From: Rhodocollybia butyracea
Taxonomy: Eukaryota; Basidiomycota; Agaricomycetes; Agaricales; Omphalotaceae
Assembly: GCA_015501585.1 (NCBI GenBank)
Contig: JADNRY010000052.1
Span: forward strand, 229,230-293,229
DNA: 64,000 bases
Direction of reading: 5' to 3'
A program made the translations under genes and the position numbers. Shown one piece after another: positions 12,057 through 23,851 of this stretch. Numbering within the stretch: the first letter of the stretch is position 1; each line of letters begins with the position of its first letter. Below the pieces are notes generated by a model. It was given only the letters and a program-made list of their open reading frames with translations. It ran no database searches and had not been told where the DNA came from.

Positions 12057-15000
12057 CTACCCATCCAACTCAGGAAGATGAACCGCCCCCAGCCACGCCA
12101 GAACAACCTCTACCCTAGGCCCATGCAGAGGAATATTAATCGGCACCGGCTTCTTCTCAGCGCTCGCGTTTTTGCCTTTCCCAGTACCAGCGCCGATAGC
12201 GACAGCCCGTAAGTTTGCTTTTTCCTTCTCCCTGTTCCTCTCAGCCGCCGCTGCGTCTGCGCGCTCGCGCTGTCGTGCGATAACGGGGGCTAGGAGGATC
12301 CTGAGATTGTCGAGGGCCTCGCTCGCGTCGGGGCGTTCGGAGAACCGGAAGGTGGGGGAAGGAGAAGGGGCGTGGTCGACTGGGATGAATGGTCTTGAGG
12401 AGCTGGAGCTGTAGCCGAACCCGGAAAGGGAAGAAGACGCTGCTTCTGCTATACCGATATCAGCTGGGAATTCAGGTTGTGTGTTGCTGACGAAGACATC
12501 GTCGTACAGATCCGTGGTGGTAGTCGCGGGACTCGACGTCCCGGAGGATCCAGCACCACTATACGTCGACGGCGCACCACTCGTAAGAGGCGAGGAGGAG
12601 GAAGACGCGCTGTTTCTCCCGCTGGCGGGAACCAGCGCAAACTCGTCTTCGAAGGCGCCTTTCCTCCAGCCGCCCGCGAGGCGCTCCAGCACCTCCACGA
12701 ACTCGGCTTGCGCCATGGAGCGCGGGGGTAAGAACACGGGGTAGCCCTCGAGGCCGTCGACGAGAGAGGCGGTGCGGATGAACTTGGGGACGGCGCCGGA
12801 GAAGTTGCCGAGCATGAGCGAGGCGAGGAGGATGGTGTAGTGCGATTCGACGAGGAGGGGGTGGTAGGTGGTGAACATCGCTGCGGAGGGGGGCGGGAAG
12901 CGGCTGTCGGGGAAGGGAGGGGGAGAGCCTGGTCCTGGGGAGGAGGCATAGTTGCCTGGGCGCGTGGATTCGGAGAGGGCGAATGCGTACTCGGTTTGGC
13001 CTTTTAGGGAGGGGCTCCCGGCACCCCCTTTGCCCTTTTCGTGGCTCAGGTCGGCTTCGAGCGTGTCGAAGTGGCTGAGGAAACGCTCGTGGTCGCGGAT
13101 GCCCTTTTTGATCAGGGAGGTGATGTGGTCGCGGAAGTCGGGGGCTGCCAGGACCTCGCGGTATGCTTTGAGTTTCGGGGCATCAGAGGGGCCTAGGGGA
13201 CCAGCAGGATTACCGATCTCAACGCCGCCGTACAAGCTGTCGGGGAGGTAACATAGGCGGATTTCGGACGTATCGTAGGCGCTGGAAGGAAGGGTTGTTT
13301 GTTGGGAGGTGGAGCTGGGAGAAGAGCCGTCCTTGGGTTTCGCGGTGGCGTCGAGACCCTCGAGGTCGAGCACGGCCAGCTCGATGAGGTGGACTGCTTG
13401 CGAGAGGTAGGCTGATCCACGGAGGAATAGGAGTTGGGGCTCCATGGGGTCGGGGGCGTCAGGGAGAGCAGAAGGGTGTAGCGGCGTAGGACATTCGCCG
13501 GTATCACCCATCCCACCGTCCCCTCCGCCGCCATCCGAGTCTACGTCCTCCAACGCTGCGCTGGTACCATTAGGTGGAGCCTGTCCGTTTGTTCGTCCCC
13601 CGCTGTTGCCAGCGTTTCGTCCCTTCTTTTTCTTCCCGGTACCGGAACCTTTACCAGCTTTATCTCGCTTTCCAATCTTGCCGCCGCCACTGCTATGATC
13701 GCGGTTCATCATCTTGTATTTACGAGCTGCGCGTGCTTCTTTCAATGCGTGTGTAAAGTCTTTGATAGCTTGAGAGTATTCGTCTCGGAAGCAGTGGACG
13801 ACGCCTCTAGTTCGGAAGTATTCGAGTCGTTGGGGGTTGGCTGCGATAAGGTCGTCCAATATTTGCGTTGTTGTAGATTCAGCCAATTGCCTGTGATATC
13901 AACATAAGAAAAAGATGAAATGAAAACTAAGTGATGATGGAAAGCACGAACCGAGAAGGGATCTTTTCATGGAAGAAGTGTACATATTTTGCATCTACAT
14001 CATTCGGGTCTAAGACAATCAATCGTTATCAGCGAAACACAGAAAAAACAGCGACACGTACCAACTTTCAGCACCTTCTCCGCCACGTCGTCAAAAACAC
14101 TTCCACCCTGCATAACCATGACACTCGACGCAATCTCGTCCGCCTTGTACGCCTGCGCCAGCTTCTGAACCGCCAAAGCCCTCAGCCTATGGATCCGCAT
14201 CGCACTCATCGCGACGTTCCTGCCACCATTCCCACCTAAAGGGTTGATGCCCAACGCCTGTGCAGCGGCCCACGAATTCCCATTATACCCGTTCATGCCA
14301 CCGTACATACTCGGCGACGCGAGCTCAGCAGCGGACAGCCCAGACGCCGCGCGCACAGAAAGCTCAGCGGCTTCGTCGATGAGCTTGCGAATCGACGTGA
14401 CGTTGCGGAATACGCCGGGGTCAATAGGAGGTGGAGGGGCTTTACCTGGTTTTGGTAGGGGTAAGGGAATAGGAGGTGGCAGTGGGGTTGTGGTGGTTAG
14501 CATATGATGTTCGTGGCTGGTGAATCTGCCGCCAGGGCCACCAGGAGAGTCGGGGTCGGATATGAGGCTTTCGAAACTTGTGTCGCGGATCTTGGGGAAT
14601 TGGGGAGTGCTGCCGGTGCTAGGAAGGCGCGGGGTGCCGAACGAATGGGGAACGGGTACGGGTTCTGGAACTGAAAGCGTTGCTGGGTCGAGATTCAGAG
14701 CAAATAGGGACTCGAGTAGTTCTAGAGGCAATTGGAGCCAGGGCCCCTGTTGGCGTTGGTGTCAGAAAAATTTTAGTTGGTAAAAAAATCGAGAGAAACG
14801 AACATGGTATGAGCTGATATATCGCCAGTGCTTATTCCTGCTGATACACAGAACTGGCGGCCGGTCTGCGTCTGCAGCTGCAGTTGCTTTCTTCGCCGCC
14901 GCCTCTTTCGCCTTCGCAGCTGCCGATTTCTTGGGTTTCTTCTTCTTCTTCTTTTTATGCGGCGCGGATGTGTCGGCTTCTATAGAATCTCCATCTGGTT

Positions 15001-15106
15001 GCTCGAGACTGGGTTCAGTACAGTGGAGATGAGACGTGTCGTTAGTGGTAGAATGTAGCAGCGACTCGGAAGAAACTGAGGCTTCTACGAAGGCTTCAGA
15101 AGCCAT
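12057..15106 (-). CDS. TPR-like, low-complexity-rich protein of unknown function (959 aa, 4 exons)
   Basis: Exons (minus): 15106-14804, 14746-14062, 14009-13952, 13890-12057. Introns are 57, 52 and 61 nt, and the exons sum to 960 codons with stop. The start ATG precedes an acidic/Ser-rich segment, then a Lys-rich tract (seven consecutive Lys) and an Ala/Lys-rich stretch (residues about 50-85) that could be a nuclear localisation signal. Residues about 350-400 contain a TPR-like helix pair (Leu-Glu-Tyr-Phe-Arg-Thr-Arg-Gly, then Tyr-Ser-Gln-Ala-Ile-Lys-Asp-Phe, Ala-Leu). Later parts alternate Gly/Ser/Pro-rich linkers with conserved-looking helices such as Leu-Val-Glu-Ser-His-Tyr-Thr and Met-Leu-Gly-Asn-Phe. 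GC is clearly higher than in its neighbours. I cannot name the family. A decayed partial copy lies at 5500-6212. Confidence 0.85.
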
Positions 15107-15343
15107 GGCCAATATCAAGGATTAAGAGTCTGACGGGTACGGTATTAACCGTATTGATCACGGTTCTGAAAATAGTTTTGGTTACGTGACGACCAGGTCA
15201 CTTCTTCTCTCACGAGTCAAAGCTAGCTCAACCAAATATACACGATGTCACGATCAATATCCACTCGCGCTCTCTCTAGAGAAAGCAGATACACTATGTC
15301 CATCTCTCGCTCCTACTAGTAGCACGTCCATGCTCGGATTTTA

Positions 15344-15687
15344 ATCAAGAACGACGTTCAAGCTCGCTCGTGGACTTGCTCGTGGATACCGAGATAGGCT
15401 AAAGTAGGACTGCCTTCTTTGGCGGAGACAGGGGGTAAGTTGTGATGAACTCGACGGCTTTGATTGATGAGTTCTCGTTTCGATCTGATGTAGTGGCGGA
15501 CTGTGAGCGTGACGACTGGAATCTGGAGCGAACATGAAATAATCAACTAGAAGCCATTTGGCCCAAGAGCTGTTAACGGTTGATTTTGAACACAAAAACG
15601 ATCAGGAGTACATAGGGTTTGCGACATTGCCGTATCTTCAGGAGTGTGAGGAAGTCCTTCAAGTTCAGTGTCGCCTCATTTACTGCC
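15344..15687. other. intergenic, possible 3' remnant of the decayed minus-strand gene
   Basis: Overlapping short minus-strand frames (15546-15358 and 15595-15341) look weakly protein-like, with an Arg/Ser-rich tail, but they have no start and no clear splice link to the frame at 15688-16005. Nothing else was seen. Confidence 0.25.
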
Positions 15688-16328
15688 TCATTTATATAGC
15701 ATTCTGTTCTGTGGCGCGTTTTGTGGCACCGTGACAAATATAACGGGTAGTTGAAGGGTAGTAAGCAATTGTTCTATCTCTTGTGGCGAGTTTGTGGCGA
15801 GAACAAGGCGAAGAACCTCATGATCGCTCTCCCTAATGGGTACGATGAGCTTGGTCACATTTTGTGGCGAACACAAGCAGGCGTGCGGAACCAGATTTTC
15901 ACTCTGTAGGTCCATCCGCTTAATCAATGGTGAACGTAGGATACTGAAGTCACGGAAGATCGGTGGATAATATATCTTCGCCCATCGCTTTAACACATTC
16001 TCCATAAATCAGAATCCCTGGCCAAAAAGGAGCTCAAGTTTTCACTGCAGGTGATCGAGACAAAATGGAGGGCAGACAGCCTGAGGTGAGCCAGCATTCG
16101 TTTTATATGCACCACGTCTGATGCCAAACCGGTAGACCTCTCCGTCGTGCTCAGGACACGTTCAAGGGGACCCACACTTGTTGTGCGTATGACAGATGCA
16201 CGCCATAAAGATGGCTGCGCGTGTGAGCTGTGGCGCAACTCTCTCCAAAAACGTTCAGCTCTCCCCTCTTCATCCGAGAACAAATTTCTGATCAAATTTC
16301 TATGCCCGAATATCTGGTTCGCATCCAT
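15688..16328 (-). pseudogene. LRR-like or F-box-like gene fragment broken by a frameshift
   Basis: Two consecutive minus-strand frames (16328-15990, then 16005-15688) both look coding and overlap by 16 bases in different phases. The first contains Phe-Trp-Arg-Glu-Leu-Arg and Leu-Ala-Ser-Asp-Val-Val; the second has a leucine-spaced segment (Leu-Arg-Ser-Pro-Leu-Ile-Lys-Arg-Met-Asp-Leu, then Cys-Ser-Pro-Gln-Asn-Val-Thr-Lys-Leu) reminiscent of the LRR region of fungal F-box proteins. I found no GT-AG pair that fuses the frames, so a single-base indel is the simplest explanation. The family assignment is a guess from the Leu spacing. It is divergent from the kinase-like gene that begins 36 bp further on. 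Confidence 0.4.
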
Positions 16329-16363
16329 TTGTTTTCTTTATTCCTTAACCCGAGCCTCAATAA

Positions 16364-17326
16364 ATGACCCCGCAGCCGCTGAACGCAGTCTCTGCAATTG
16401 TGCTCGTGTCCGGGGAGATCGACAAGGGATGGAAAGGTCCTAAAATTCCGGTTGTTCTTCAGCGCACCAAGCCTCCGACCCCGGACATTCTTGATGATAT
16501 AGACACAAGGGAGCAGAATGCTAAGTTCTCCCTACCATATCCCGATCCTCCTTTCAAACTCCCGCCATCTGGACACCTGGCACTGCACATCTCGTTGGGA
16601 AAAATCATTTCTCAAGGCCGAGCTGGAATAATCTTTGATTGTGAATGCTCAATTCCGTATGGAAATGACTCCAATTATCGGATCCCTCCTTTGGTTGTGA
16701 AGCTTGCCCGTGCTTTTCGTTCTCCTGATTTGACGAAGGAGGCGACTGCATATGAGACCATGCTCTGTTTGCAGGGATCGGCTATCCCACGATGCTATGG
16801 CTTCTTTCAGGCCCGGTATGTTGAACTGAGTCCTATCCTCCCTCATATCACTTAATGATATTGGTTGACCCCAAAGGCTCCTAGACTATTTCGATTTTGG
16901 GCCAATGTCTATACTTCTTCTTGAGAAAGTTGGTGGTCGATTGGTGCTTGGAGAACCGCTACCGGATGGAGCTGAGTAGGTTTTGTTTTTATCTTCTGCT
17001 ATCAACGACGCGAATGCAACTTGAATATTTTTTTTTATAGATCTGATCTCTTCGACATCTGTTGTGATTTCGCAAACTTACGGATCTATCATGATGATCT
17101 TCGTTGGGCAAATATGCTTTCCGTGCTTAGTCCAAACCAAGGTGGCCTCCCGAGCCTTCCCTCGCCATTCAGTGGAAAAACGTATGCTTGGAGGTTAATT
17201 GACTTTGATAGAATTTCAAGGACAGCAACAGAAAGCTTCTTTTCGGTCAGGGGATACTATCATGGCTACCTTCACCGAGTTATAGACAATGTTCCTTTTG
17301 GGTCCATTGTAGAACCTTGGGAATAA
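16364..17326 (+). CDS. compact protein-kinase-like protein (278 aa, 3 exons)
   Basis: Exons 16364-16815, 16877-16975 and 17041-17326 (introns 61 and 65 nt, 279 codons with stop). Residues about 65-80 have a loose glycine loop (Gly-Lys-Ile-Ile-Ser-Gln-Gly-Arg-Ala-Gly). A Val-Val-Lys-Leu then Lys-Glu-Ala pair fits the VAIK lysine and helix-C glutamate. Near residue 200 a His-Asp-Asp-Leu-Arg-x3-Asn segment matches the catalytic loop, and Leu-Ile-Asp-Phe-Asp near 230 matches the metal-binding DFG position. It is far shorter than a normal kinase domain and ends soon after the DFG-like motif, so the activation segment and most of the C-lobe are missing. It resembles the small kinase-like/phosphotransferase-like proteins common in Agaricomycetes. 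Activity is uncertain. Confidence 0.72.
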
Positions 17327-20300
17327 CCAATGACACACTAACGGTGCAATATGTGAATAAGTAATGAATGTTTGTTACTTATTGTTCATAAGTAGTGTGG
17401 CATTTCTTTACAAATTTCGATAGCTGTTGCAAGTATATGAGTTGGTACACTATTATAGCTTTTTAACAACGGGAAACTGAGCTTTGCCTCATCAACTTGT
17501 TCCCATACATCTACCCCTGCAGAGAGAAGAATTACTTATTAGTACAGGCAGCCACACGTGCTCACGCGTTGCCTGACTTCTGTACATGCGAGGTAGGATG
17601 AACTATGCAAAGGGAAATTGTTTGGAGTTCCTTCAGAGGTCAAGACGCTGAGGTTTCCTTACAGCACGGGCTATAAGGCAAGGAAACTAGACCTCTCACC
17701 TCCGACCATCAGGGAGGACAGGAGGGATTGCCACCCCCAACGTCATGGGCTAGGCGTGCGCCAATGACTGAAGCATATACCATCGATCCCCGAAGCTCGT
17801 CGAGTTGGAAGGGAAGTAAAGAAATCACAACAAACATTACGCCGAAGATGAACCAAACCGCTACAAGTGCTACCGCACTAAAGCGAGGCGAGGAATCGGT
17901 AGAAGATATGCTGAAGGTGCCTTTGAAATGTCTATTCGAATTCCTGGGACAACGTGGTAAGCGAGAGGATTTGCATTATTTATATCAATGAGGGCCTGTG
18001 CAGTCGATTTGTCGTTATCGTAGCTCGTCGTAGGTCGTCCTGCCCAGAGGGCGTAGGAAGAAAAGGGATAAGGGAAGGAATGGATGGTGGAAGTAAGTAA
18101 GGAAGAGAACGAACGTGTGAAAAGAAGTGCAAGTATCGAGTAGCGAGCTGATTTCGGATTTGCATGGGTTTTGAATGGATGTAAAAGATTGGAACATTCT
18201 AATGTTAACCTTCTGGCGTGACCTGTTTTACCCTTCCTACCTCCTCTCGATCAACCTGCACAAGCCTCACACCGCTAGCCTCCATTTCCCGCTCAGCTCT
18301 TCTCCAACTGTCTTCTCATGGATCAACAGCTTCCCTACCCTCCCGCACAACACATACCTGAGATCCTGCCGCCACCGCATCGATAGCTGTATTTTAGCTT
18401 TCAACACAATAGTCCATCGCAAGACTTGCATCGATAGTTGTACTCTTAACACAGTAGTCCATCGCAAGACCCACGACAAACACACCAGTCACTTCTGTGG
18501 CTGTAAGATATTGCACAAGGCTGGTACTAGCTTCTTTCACAATAGGATTTGAAACGGGGCTTCAAAAGTAGAATACAGCTCTACACCATGATCGGTGCCC
18601 TTTTCAACTATCAAATCGATTTGTGATGTGTCTAGTTTCAGGATGAGTTGCGAGCCAAAAGTTCCTTGGACGCCGGACCGGCCAGAGTCGAGTCGTGTTG
18701 GTATCCACCCAGCACTCATCTCCGCGTAGTTTCCAACATTATCTGGTCAACTGGTCTGAGAATGAGGCGAATTGTCTCGGGAATGAGGAATGAGGTAAGC
18801 AGCACCCACAGAAGGAGCAATATTCGAGTCGATGTTGCCTTTGTTGGTGGCGACCACGAACGGGATGGACAGATAATCCACAGCCAGTTCAACGTCGCGT
18901 CATTGGATGGGGGCTAGAAATATTCCACCAGCGATGGCCCATGTGCTGGGATGCCAGGTGGAGACGGAGGACGTTGAAGCGTTGAGCGGGCCTCTTAAGT
19001 ATCCTATCTTGATTTTGATGAGGTAGCGGAATGACTTCTGGAGAAGGAAGAGAGCAGCAACGATAGTATGAGCCAGAGTTGATATGATTTTCGGTGGCAA
19101 AGCCGACACAGAAGTCGAGCAGGAGACCGATGGCGATACAGCACGGGTAGTGCCTAGGCTTTTTGAGGTGTACAACGAGGTTACCAAAGCTGAGACTTGA
19201 TAACCTTTATCGGTCTATGAACGTTGAAGCTTGAAGACTGTGCCGGGTGAAAGGGTGAAGCTGGTGAGTACTATTGAGGTGTGGCCCGCTGAATACAGTG
19301 AGTTGACGCAAGTCCTTGAATGGATTGGTAGAAGACGTGCCTGACACCACTGATATACGACCATACCAGCCAGCCAAGTCAGCGGCGAGATATTTCAGGT
19401 CCTTCCGTAGGTAGTCGAAGACTTTCGAGCTTGGCAATGTTGATACCGAGAGTCGTCTTCGAAAAAGATACTAAATCTACACATTGAACATGAGACAAAC
19501 AGAAAACCAAAGAAAGAAGATCACGCACACAATCATAAGTTCACGTTCATCGACATCGATCACACTTGAAGTAACTTGAAGCTTGGTTTACGGCCTGTTG
19601 TGGGAGAGAGATGATCAATGAGATGCTCATATTTACGAGCGCCTATTATGGCTGAGTTTCTATCGTAATTACAACTCTCTCCTCGCTCCTGGCTTTCTCT
19701 TTCCTCTCAAATTACTCCGATACTACATCATAAAGGCCGAATAGAGGATGACACGCGTGACGTGCAAGAGGGTTAGACTCGTTAGAGGTCCCGGTAAGCC
19801 CGAGAGTTCAGATCTGCAGATTTCGTTGAGGAAGTCGACATTCTGTCCGACTACGAGTACTAAATGCAGCTCATTAACATGCAGATACTGGGACTCTTGA
19901 TACACGTTTGTAGATAGTTTGCCGGACATGAAAAGTCTACATCGAAGAAACATTGTTCAGCGATTCTTGTACCCCCTAGTTCACTGTACATTACATTCAT
20001 TTTGAATACACTATCAATACGCAATGTTCCAGCAGTGAGAACCAAGATTTTAATTTCAGGCTCAGACACTGGACTTTGACTGTTTGGACTGTCCAAGCTC
20101 TGGCTGCCACTGGCGGGCGGCCGGGCCCAGCTCACACCGGCTCTGAGCCCTAGCCAGCACACTAGCGCCGCCAAATAATAGTGGACATCAGCAGTGTGCG
20201 TTAATTTGCCTTTATGCTTTACTATCTTACCTACTCCTACTACATCAGAACAAACACTCTTCTCTCCTTTGACCCAACCGCTTTGACATCCCCACCAGCA

Positions 20301-20389
20301 CTGCCGCGCATTTTGAACACCACCAAATTTATAACCCTCTGTTCTATCGCCAGGACTAAGTTTATCTCTGGATAAAATAATCTCGCTAT
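17327..20389. other. 3-kb region without a supported gene; weak minus-strand coding traces
   Basis: Frames between 18537 and 19437 on the minus strand give protein-like stretches (for example Pro-Phe-Val-Val-Ala-Thr-Asn-Lys-Gly near 18840) separated by stops and with no convincing splice sites, so this may be a decayed gene. Frames at 17728-17991 (+) and 18175-18552 (+) are Ser/Thr/Pro-rich and unconvincing. Two near-identical words (CATCGATAG..TGTA..TAACACAGTAGTCCATCGCAAGAC type) at 18376-18425 and 18430-18473 form a short direct repeat. I see no RNA gene. Confidence 0.35.
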
Positions 20390-21098
20390 GGGCATTGTGG
20401 ATCTTGTGCCTTGGCAGAACAGAGCAGATTGGTCAAATAAGACAATTTGCTCACACTCATTTATCTAGTGGATTTTTCTTTCCTCGCTCAGGGCCTTATT
20501 TTTATCCCATGGTTTGCGTCATTATATGGCCAGTGGCCACAGGGCCCAGGCTATGCAGCACCCGAGATGTCGCGATCCCCGCTTGATCCTCGCAGTAGCC
20601 TGGGTTCTACTTTCTTAATGAAGTTAACAGCTAATCGACTCTATTTTCATAAAGGTATCATCCAAAATTTTGACAGACAAAATCAATGATGATCAACTTA
20701 TTGTGTGCTGTGAACTTTGAACTCCAAGGAAAGATAGGATTAGAGCGGGCCAGGTCGGCATGTGAGTGGAATGAGTTCTACAAGTCATCATGTTATAGTA
20801 CTTGGCTACGACACCAAGTACTGTTGTTTCTGTGATCCATTCTTTCTTCTCCCAGAAGTTTAGGCAAGGCTTGATTATCATATCTGGTAGGTACAAACAA
20901 TGGCGGATCACTATCACCGCGTTGCAGTGCTCAGTGCCACAATCAAGCAAGGATGATCGTTGCCTTTCGTGAACTAAGAACTCTCAGGGCAGGCTGGTAC
21001 CTTACTAGCAGACGAGACAGCTATAAATTTTGAAAAGACCATATGGGCGTAATACTTTCCGCAGCTCCATACTGCTATTAACAAGCTCTGTCATCCTC
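20390..21098. other. intergenic, upstream side of the membrane-protein gene
   Basis: No gene is supported. Short frames near 20395-20689 (+) and 20950-20693 (-) lack splice partners. No promoter element was identified with confidence. Confidence 0.35.
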
Positions 21099-22522
21099 AT
21101 GGACGCAGTGTTGGTTGAGCAAATTATTGTTGACACTACGGTCGGAATGGGTGTGTGGGGTACGCACAATATTAGTGGTCCAATAGTGCTGTTCCGTACT
21201 AGATGTTGTTCTTTTCACAGGGATTAACACGGCGCTGGTGTTCTTCACAATGTTCACGCTCATGTATCTTCTGTTTCTCGACCAATATGGGCCTTGATTT
21301 ATCAATTACTTATTCTAGAAACAGAGGCATAAAGGCGTCAAGGTCCCGTCAAGTACTCCTTGCAGTTACCTTTGGAATGTACATTGGAGCCTGTGTCTCT
21401 GAAGCTATCTACATTCAAAAATTCATTGTCATTGCTAAAAACCTTGGTGGTCCTCCTATGAATGTGATTGAGCAACAACGCTCCGACCAAATTAGCCTTG
21501 CAATATTTACTGGCAGTAATGTGAGTAGATTCCCATGCCCCGCAGGCTACGGCTTCTCATATGCTTGCTCAACCTAGTATCTCTTGAGCGACGGAGTAGT
21601 ATGTTGGAGGGCATGGGTTTTGTACCCACAAAATAGGGCAGCCAAAGGTGTCCTTGTGTTTTGTATGTTAGGTAGTGTTGGTGTGTATTGATTCTTCCAT
21701 TCTACCTAAACCCACTGTGGACCAGGGAGCTAATGTTATTTCATGAAGCCTCACTTGCAGTTGGCTTTGCTATTGGCACAAATCTCACCTACTATGTGCC
21801 CCTTTTATTCACAAACATAGTTGCCACAATATTCGTTGGAGCCAAATTCTGGTTAATTTTTTCCTACTTGTGTTTATTGATTGAGCTCTGATTTGAAGGT
21901 TAATACAGGGCATATCGCAGAGAGATTTTTGCTCATCTTTATGGCGGGCATGCAAAAAGGACATCGCCAGTTAACCGTATCCTGATATTGCTTACTGAGT
22001 GTGGGATTATTTACTGCCTTTTCTGGGTGAGTTTGATCTCAATCTGCATTGCTGCGTTGCTTACTACTATGGGCTATTGCAGGCACTTTCCATGATTGGT
22101 AGTCTCTCTGTTCTGGGGGACTCTGCTACTGCACTCTTTGAATGTCTGCTTCCACAACTATCGGTATGTGACTGGAGCCTTGGTAGATCCGATATGCTTA
22201 CAGGTCCATGCTATGTGCGACTTAGTGCATGTACCTATCCATTGTCATCTTAATCTCCTTGCGAGAGTCATCATTTGACATAAATACACTGATCTCAGGA
22301 CAATCTGCAGGATCGATCGAAGACCAAATAGACTTTGCCAGAACATCCAATAGCGAGATTAGTGCTACTGATAACGTGCCCGGGATTGGGATAAGTTTTG
22401 TGGAGAGGATTAGAAACATTTCCAGATGGAAATCGATTGGCCAAGTAAACCTCGGTGCCAATGTGGCTTCTGCCAACAGAGATTCATGGGTGACAAAAAC
22501 CTCTCAATTGGAGGCTATCTAA
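21099..22522 (+). CDS. multi-pass (about seven-helix) membrane protein (347 aa, 8 exons)
   Basis: Exons: 21099-21159, 21221-21272, 21319-21520, 21578-21684, 21726-21851, 21909-22026, 22083-22163, 22226-22522. Introns are 41-62 nt, all GT-AG, and the total is 348 codons with stop. Hydrophobic helices are visible at about residues 22-37, 50-68, 103-120, 127-141, 155-182, 205-240 (long, perhaps two) and 249-260, followed by a polar Ser/Asn-rich C-terminal tail. It has no signal peptide and a short N-terminus. A Cys-Trp-Arg-Ala-Trp motif after helix 3 and a conserved-looking Ile-Lys-Ala-Ser-Arg-Ser-Arg loop fit a large Agaricomycete family of seven-helix integral membrane proteins. No ligand or transport activity is known to me. 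Two introns have weak donors (GTTTCT, GTATTG), chosen because only they keep the frame. Confidence 0.75.
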
Positions 22523-23478
22523 AGTAGTAGGCTTAATTGCTATTTGCCTGGGGCAAAACAAATGACTACTTAATAGACTTGGGTTGCAGTAGTGATATGC
22601 CCTTAAGTGTTTAACCCCACCTATTTATGTGTTCAAGAGTTGGGGACGATCTGGATCTTGGATACGATTCCCACGGAGGGGGGTCCCTCCATCTTAGTGA
22701 AGAGTCCATTCAATGGTAGTGGCATACCAGACACTCTCGACTCAAACAACCGGCATCATTGAGTGCTAAAGTTCAAGCTGAATTCCTCGTTCTATATCTT
22801 ACACTCCTGCTATGCAACTCTATTCACAGCCCCATCCCTGTATATCAATGGACCCAACGAAACGAGCACTCTGCTTTCCGCGTCACTCTTAGAAACCTGT
22901 CCTCGCCATTAGTGCCATCTTACCAAGACAGCTCCAAATTATAATTTCTTTCTTCTTCTTCTTCTTCTCTCAGTCAAGTATAGCGCTGATCTGCTTTGGG
23001 CTTGTCGGGTTTACAGGATACTTATTACTGAGGGGGACAGCCATTAAAATTAAGAAATGCCACAATATATTTGTTCAAAGGTGAGATTTAGTACATTTAA
23101 AGAATTTTGTTTATAATGCATGGTGTTCAAAATGTATGTTCAATACCACCCATATGTTGAGCGTGACATTTAAACTGCTTCATGTTTACTGATTTAAGTA
23201 CTTGTTTAATTTACAGATTTAAATACCTGTTTAAAGTGGAGTAAACAAAGTGGGACTGTAAACTATGCACGAGAACAGTCCAATAGCTCATTTGAATGAA
23301 GTTTTTAAACTTGTTCAAATCGTGTTGGACATGTCCAGCCATGTTTAAAAAATATAGATCCGGTATCAGGGTTAGTGGTGTGATGCCCATGACTAGCCCT
23401 GTTCAATGTTGATGTAGCGACGTTACTGAAACCACTATGACAAATTGCTATTTCATGGGATAATTCTTTTTGGCAACC
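22523..23478. other. intergenic region, boundary between gene-rich part and TE nest
   Basis: No gene. A short CTT microsatellite lies at about 22948-22972. Repeated TTTAAA/CCTGTTTAAA words at 23130-23300 suggest TE-derived sequence. Base composition becomes AT-rich from about 23000. Confidence 0.35.
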
Positions 23479-23709
23479 TGTAACGGCTATGCCGTTACTG
23501 GTCCTAAGGCGCTGCGTCGCCATTCAATTTCTTTTATATTTCAATATATTTCTTTTACTATATACTGCATACTGTACAACTTACATAAGTAAGTCTTCTT
23601 TTACACTGGTACACTACTTGCTATAAAGCTTGTTGTGTTCACTCGTGTGATTTAAGCAATGCCTCCCAGAGGCCTTAAACTTTTTTGAACATCAAGTAGC
23701 GTTACTATA
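23479..23709 (+). repeat. candidate 5' LTR of the decayed Gypsy element
   Basis: It begins TGTAACGG and ends near AGCGTTACTA, so the ends are inverted-repeat-like (TGTAACG against CGTTACT). An internal TGTAACGG..CCGTTACT palindrome sits right at the start. It is AT-rich and lies about 140 bp before the gag-like frame. No second copy exists in the window, so the boundaries are tentative. Confidence 0.4.
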
Positions 23710-23851
23710 TGCTTACCGTTTAAAGTAAAAGATACAGTACACAGTACAATATCAATCACATTCATCAAAAGCCCAGCCATCAGCTTCTTTCGATCATTAA
23801 GAACTTCTTTTTGAAAAAATCATTTTCTTTCTAAGCCTATAAAACGCTCAG

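Noticed and set aside
12172..13907. Several long plus-strand ORFs opposite the 959-aa gene
   Set aside because: They are antisense shadows of a GC-rich coding exon. The minus-strand frame has introns, codon bias and conserved segments; the plus frames have none.
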